DNA of 64,000 nt from assembly GCA_964448135.1 (NCBI GenBank), contig CAYUVH010000014.1:17076-81075 (forward strand). The letters run 5' to 3'. How positions within the stretch are numbered: the first letter of the stretch is position 1; each line of letters opens with the position of its first letter. The stretch is from CAYUVH01 sp964448135. GTDB taxonomy: Bacteria > Verrucomicrobiota > Verrucomicrobiia > Limisphaerales > UBA8199. The notes beneath the pieces were generated by a model. The model had not been told where the DNA came from and made no database searches. It saw only the letters and a program-made list of their open reading frames with translations. Shown one piece after another: positions 62,608 to 64,000 of this stretch. A program made the translations under genes and the position numbers.

Positions 62608-64000
62608 CTACTGGAGGACGCGCTGCAAACGATAATACCGATGTTCAGCCTGCGCGGCGGTTGTGTCGGAGTAGTGGAACAGGCCCGCAATGTTCGTGGC
62701 AGCCCCGAGGGTTTGCCATTCGAGCATGTTCGTGGAGGCTTGAACGAGACAGACGTCTCCAGGGATGCCCGTAGCGGTAAGCTGGGCACATCCGTCCGCA
62801 GTTGGGTTACATTGCGTTATTACGAGTGGAGCGCAGGTCAGGCATTGAACCTCGACGGCGCCAATGTCCACGCCGAGTCCCTGGGGGCGGGAGATTCCCC
62901 GGGCGTCCGTCGCGGGGGTGCCGAAGATCGTGCCGGCGTCGATGGCTGGACTGCCGGCCAGCAGAGTATGCGTCGAGACGGGGCCGCCGTTGTCCTGCAG
63001 CGGCCCAATGAGGGGATCCACGCCATAAAGATTGCCCGTTTGATCACCGGCGATCACGGCGTTGTTGGTATTGTCGATCAAATTATGGCCGAGAGAGGTC
63101 AAGGTGCCAGTGATTGGTACAGTGGCATAGGTTTGAGTGGCGATTTGGCTGGTGGCCCAGGTGTTGCCGGCAATGATCGTGTTTTGAATTGAAATGGTCC
63201 CACTAATCGTGGCGCCGTTGGTCCAGCCATTAAACCTATTCGATACGATTGTGCAATTGACGGCGATCACATTACTTGAGTTGAGGATGGCGGACCCGTC
63301 ATGATTGTATATGTCGTATCGCGTGCCAATGTTGCCAGTAAGAGTGCAATTGGTCATGTAAAGCGTTCCGCTGTTGTAGACCCCGCCTCCGGGGAAGGGA
63401 TTCGAGCTATTGCGGTTGACGGTCGTGTCGGTCATGGACGCAATACCACCAACGACTATGCCGCCACCCAGGGACGAGCCGTTGTTTTGAATGAGGCAGC
63501 GCGCAATGGTCACGTTGCCGCCGGTGGCAACCCCGCCCGCGTTGTCGTGGGCGCTATTACCTTTGACTACGCAATCCGTCATCCGAAAATCACCTGCTGC
63601 CTTGATGGCCCCAGCGCCGTAGGCGGCATAATTCCCGACAAAGAGATCATTGCTGAGTATGAGACTGCCGGAAGAGGCCAACGCGCCTCCCGATTCCACT
63701 ACCAGCAGGTTTTGAAGCCGGTTATTCGTAAAAACACAGTCAACCACAGTCAACTGACCTTCGTTGAAAATCCCTCCGCCATCACATGCTATGTGCCAAA
63801 ACGAATTATCGCACATCGTATTCCCATCCCGAATGGTCAAGCCGGAGAGATAACAAGCGCCGGCTGGCAGGATGCGGAATGCGCGATACTTGGCCTGCCC
63901 ACTGACGGCGAGATTGGTGGCTCCCGGGCCGAGAATCAGCACCGGCTTGTCGATGCCCGGCAAAGCGGAAAGAAGTTTAATAACGCCGGTGACATTGGAA
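62608..64000 (-). CDS. Secreted right-handed beta-helix protein with choice-of-anchor Q region, partial
   Basis: The minus-strand frame enters from the right edge and stops at 62608 (464 residues seen; the N-terminus is outside the window). The visible start reads VTGVIKLLSALPGIDKPVLILGPG, as in parallel beta-helix proteins. Repeating strands follow (NTMCDNSFWHIACDGGGIFN, GTLYMTNCTLTGN). The signature DPLIGPLQDNGGPVSTHTLL with GSPAIDAG, then DARGISRPQGLGVDIGAVE, is the choice-of-anchor Q/polymorphic beta-helix region. The last 70 residues form a C-terminal module with QASTNMLEWQTLG and YYRLQRVLQ, similar to those of the repeat proteins at 15.8, 19.1 and 54.4 kb. Likely surface-exposed. Confidence 0.85.
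   Translation of the reverse strand, partial: SNVTGVIKLLSALPGIDKPVLILGPGATNLAVSGQAKYRAFRILPAGACYLSGLTIRDGNTMCDNSFWHIACDGGGIFNEGQLTVVDCVFTNNRLQNLLVVESGGALASSGSLILSNDLFVGNYAAYGAGAIKAAGDFRMTDCVVKGNSAHDNAGGVATGGNVTIARCLIQNNGSSLGGGIVVGGIASMTDTTVNRNSSNPFPGGGVYNSGTLYMTNCTLTGNIGTRYDIYNHDGSAILNSSNVIAVNCTIVSNRFNGWTNGATISGTISIQNTIIAGNTWATSQIATQTYATVPITGTLTSLGHNLIDNTNNAVIAGDQTGNLYGVDPLIGPLQDNGGPVSTHTLLAGSPAIDAGTIFGTPATDARGISRPQGLGVDIGAVEVQCLTCAPLVITQCNPTADGCAQLTATGIPGDVCLVQASTNMLEWQTLGAATNIAGLFHYSDTTAAQAEHRYYRLQRVLQ

Overview
The window is GC-rich, densely coding chromosomal DNA, most likely from a Verrucomicrobiota bacterium of the Pedosphaera/Limisphaerales type. This is inferred from giant secreted proteins built of autotransporter-associated beta-strand repeats but lacking a type V barrel, many short pseudopilin-like genes with the [20 protein letters not shown] leader, several sialidases and other secreted carbohydrate enzymes, and small dispersed GC-rich palindromes. 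No rRNA, tRNA, CRISPR array, prophage or complete insertion sequence was seen.

Layout. 1-6.4 kb: the N-terminal two-thirds of a FixI/CcoI-type copper P-type ATPase (runs off the left edge), a PocR-domain AraC regulator, a FixL-like PAS histidine kinase with an overlapping NarL/FixJ-type response regulator, a GntR/LacI-type repressor and a LOG-family protein. 6.8-19.0 kb (minus strand): a sialic-acid scavenging gene set, read from the 19 kb end: a sialidase fused to beta-strand repeats, a divergent sialidase-fold protein, N-acetylneuraminate lyase (nanA), mutarotase (nanM), two further sialidases, an esterase, a second aldolase of the DHDPS family and an MFS permease. A clear intrinsic terminator at 19.02-19.05 kb separates this set from the locus upstream. 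19.1-26.1 kb (minus): a 1,907-residue beta-strand-repeat protein with its own lipoprotein and pseudopilin genes. 26.1-36.0 kb (minus): a respiratory cluster with caa3 oxidase (coxB, coxA, coxC), an unknown membrane protein, diheme cytochrome c, Rieske protein, a cytochrome b with a C-terminal heme c, a CtaG-polyferredoxin fusion and a small YtkA-like protein.

36.3-39.4 kb (plus): two secreted carbohydrate-active proteins. 39.5-47.5 kb (minus): a tight five-gene set of SWIM protein, HEAT-like protein, MoxR AAA+ ATPase, DUF5682-like protein and VWA protein, probably a regulated chaperone/stress or conflict system. 47.7-51.0 kb: a zinc-ribbon/PH protein, a GlcD-type FAD oxidase and a CysJ-type reductase without flavodoxin domain. 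51.3-54.1 kb: a secreted pectate-lyase-like beta-helix protein and an AraC regulator. 54.4-59.8 kb (plus): a second locus with giant repeat protein, pseudopilin and small anchored protein. 59.8-61.0 kb: a secreted alpha/beta hydrolase. 61.0-62.6 kb: a gene-poor, repeat-rich stretch with gene fragments. 62.6-64 kb: a beta-helix protein running off the right edge.

The most interesting items are: (i) the recurring locus type that pairs a giant repeat protein with a pseudopilin and a small anchored protein, both copies with an identical 11-bp overlap; (ii) a loosely conserved C-terminal module in four otherwise different secreted proteins; (iii) the five-gene MoxR/VWA/SWIM cluster; (iv) the four-sialidase operon including a sialidase-repeat fusion; and (v) the CtaG-polyferredoxin fusion.
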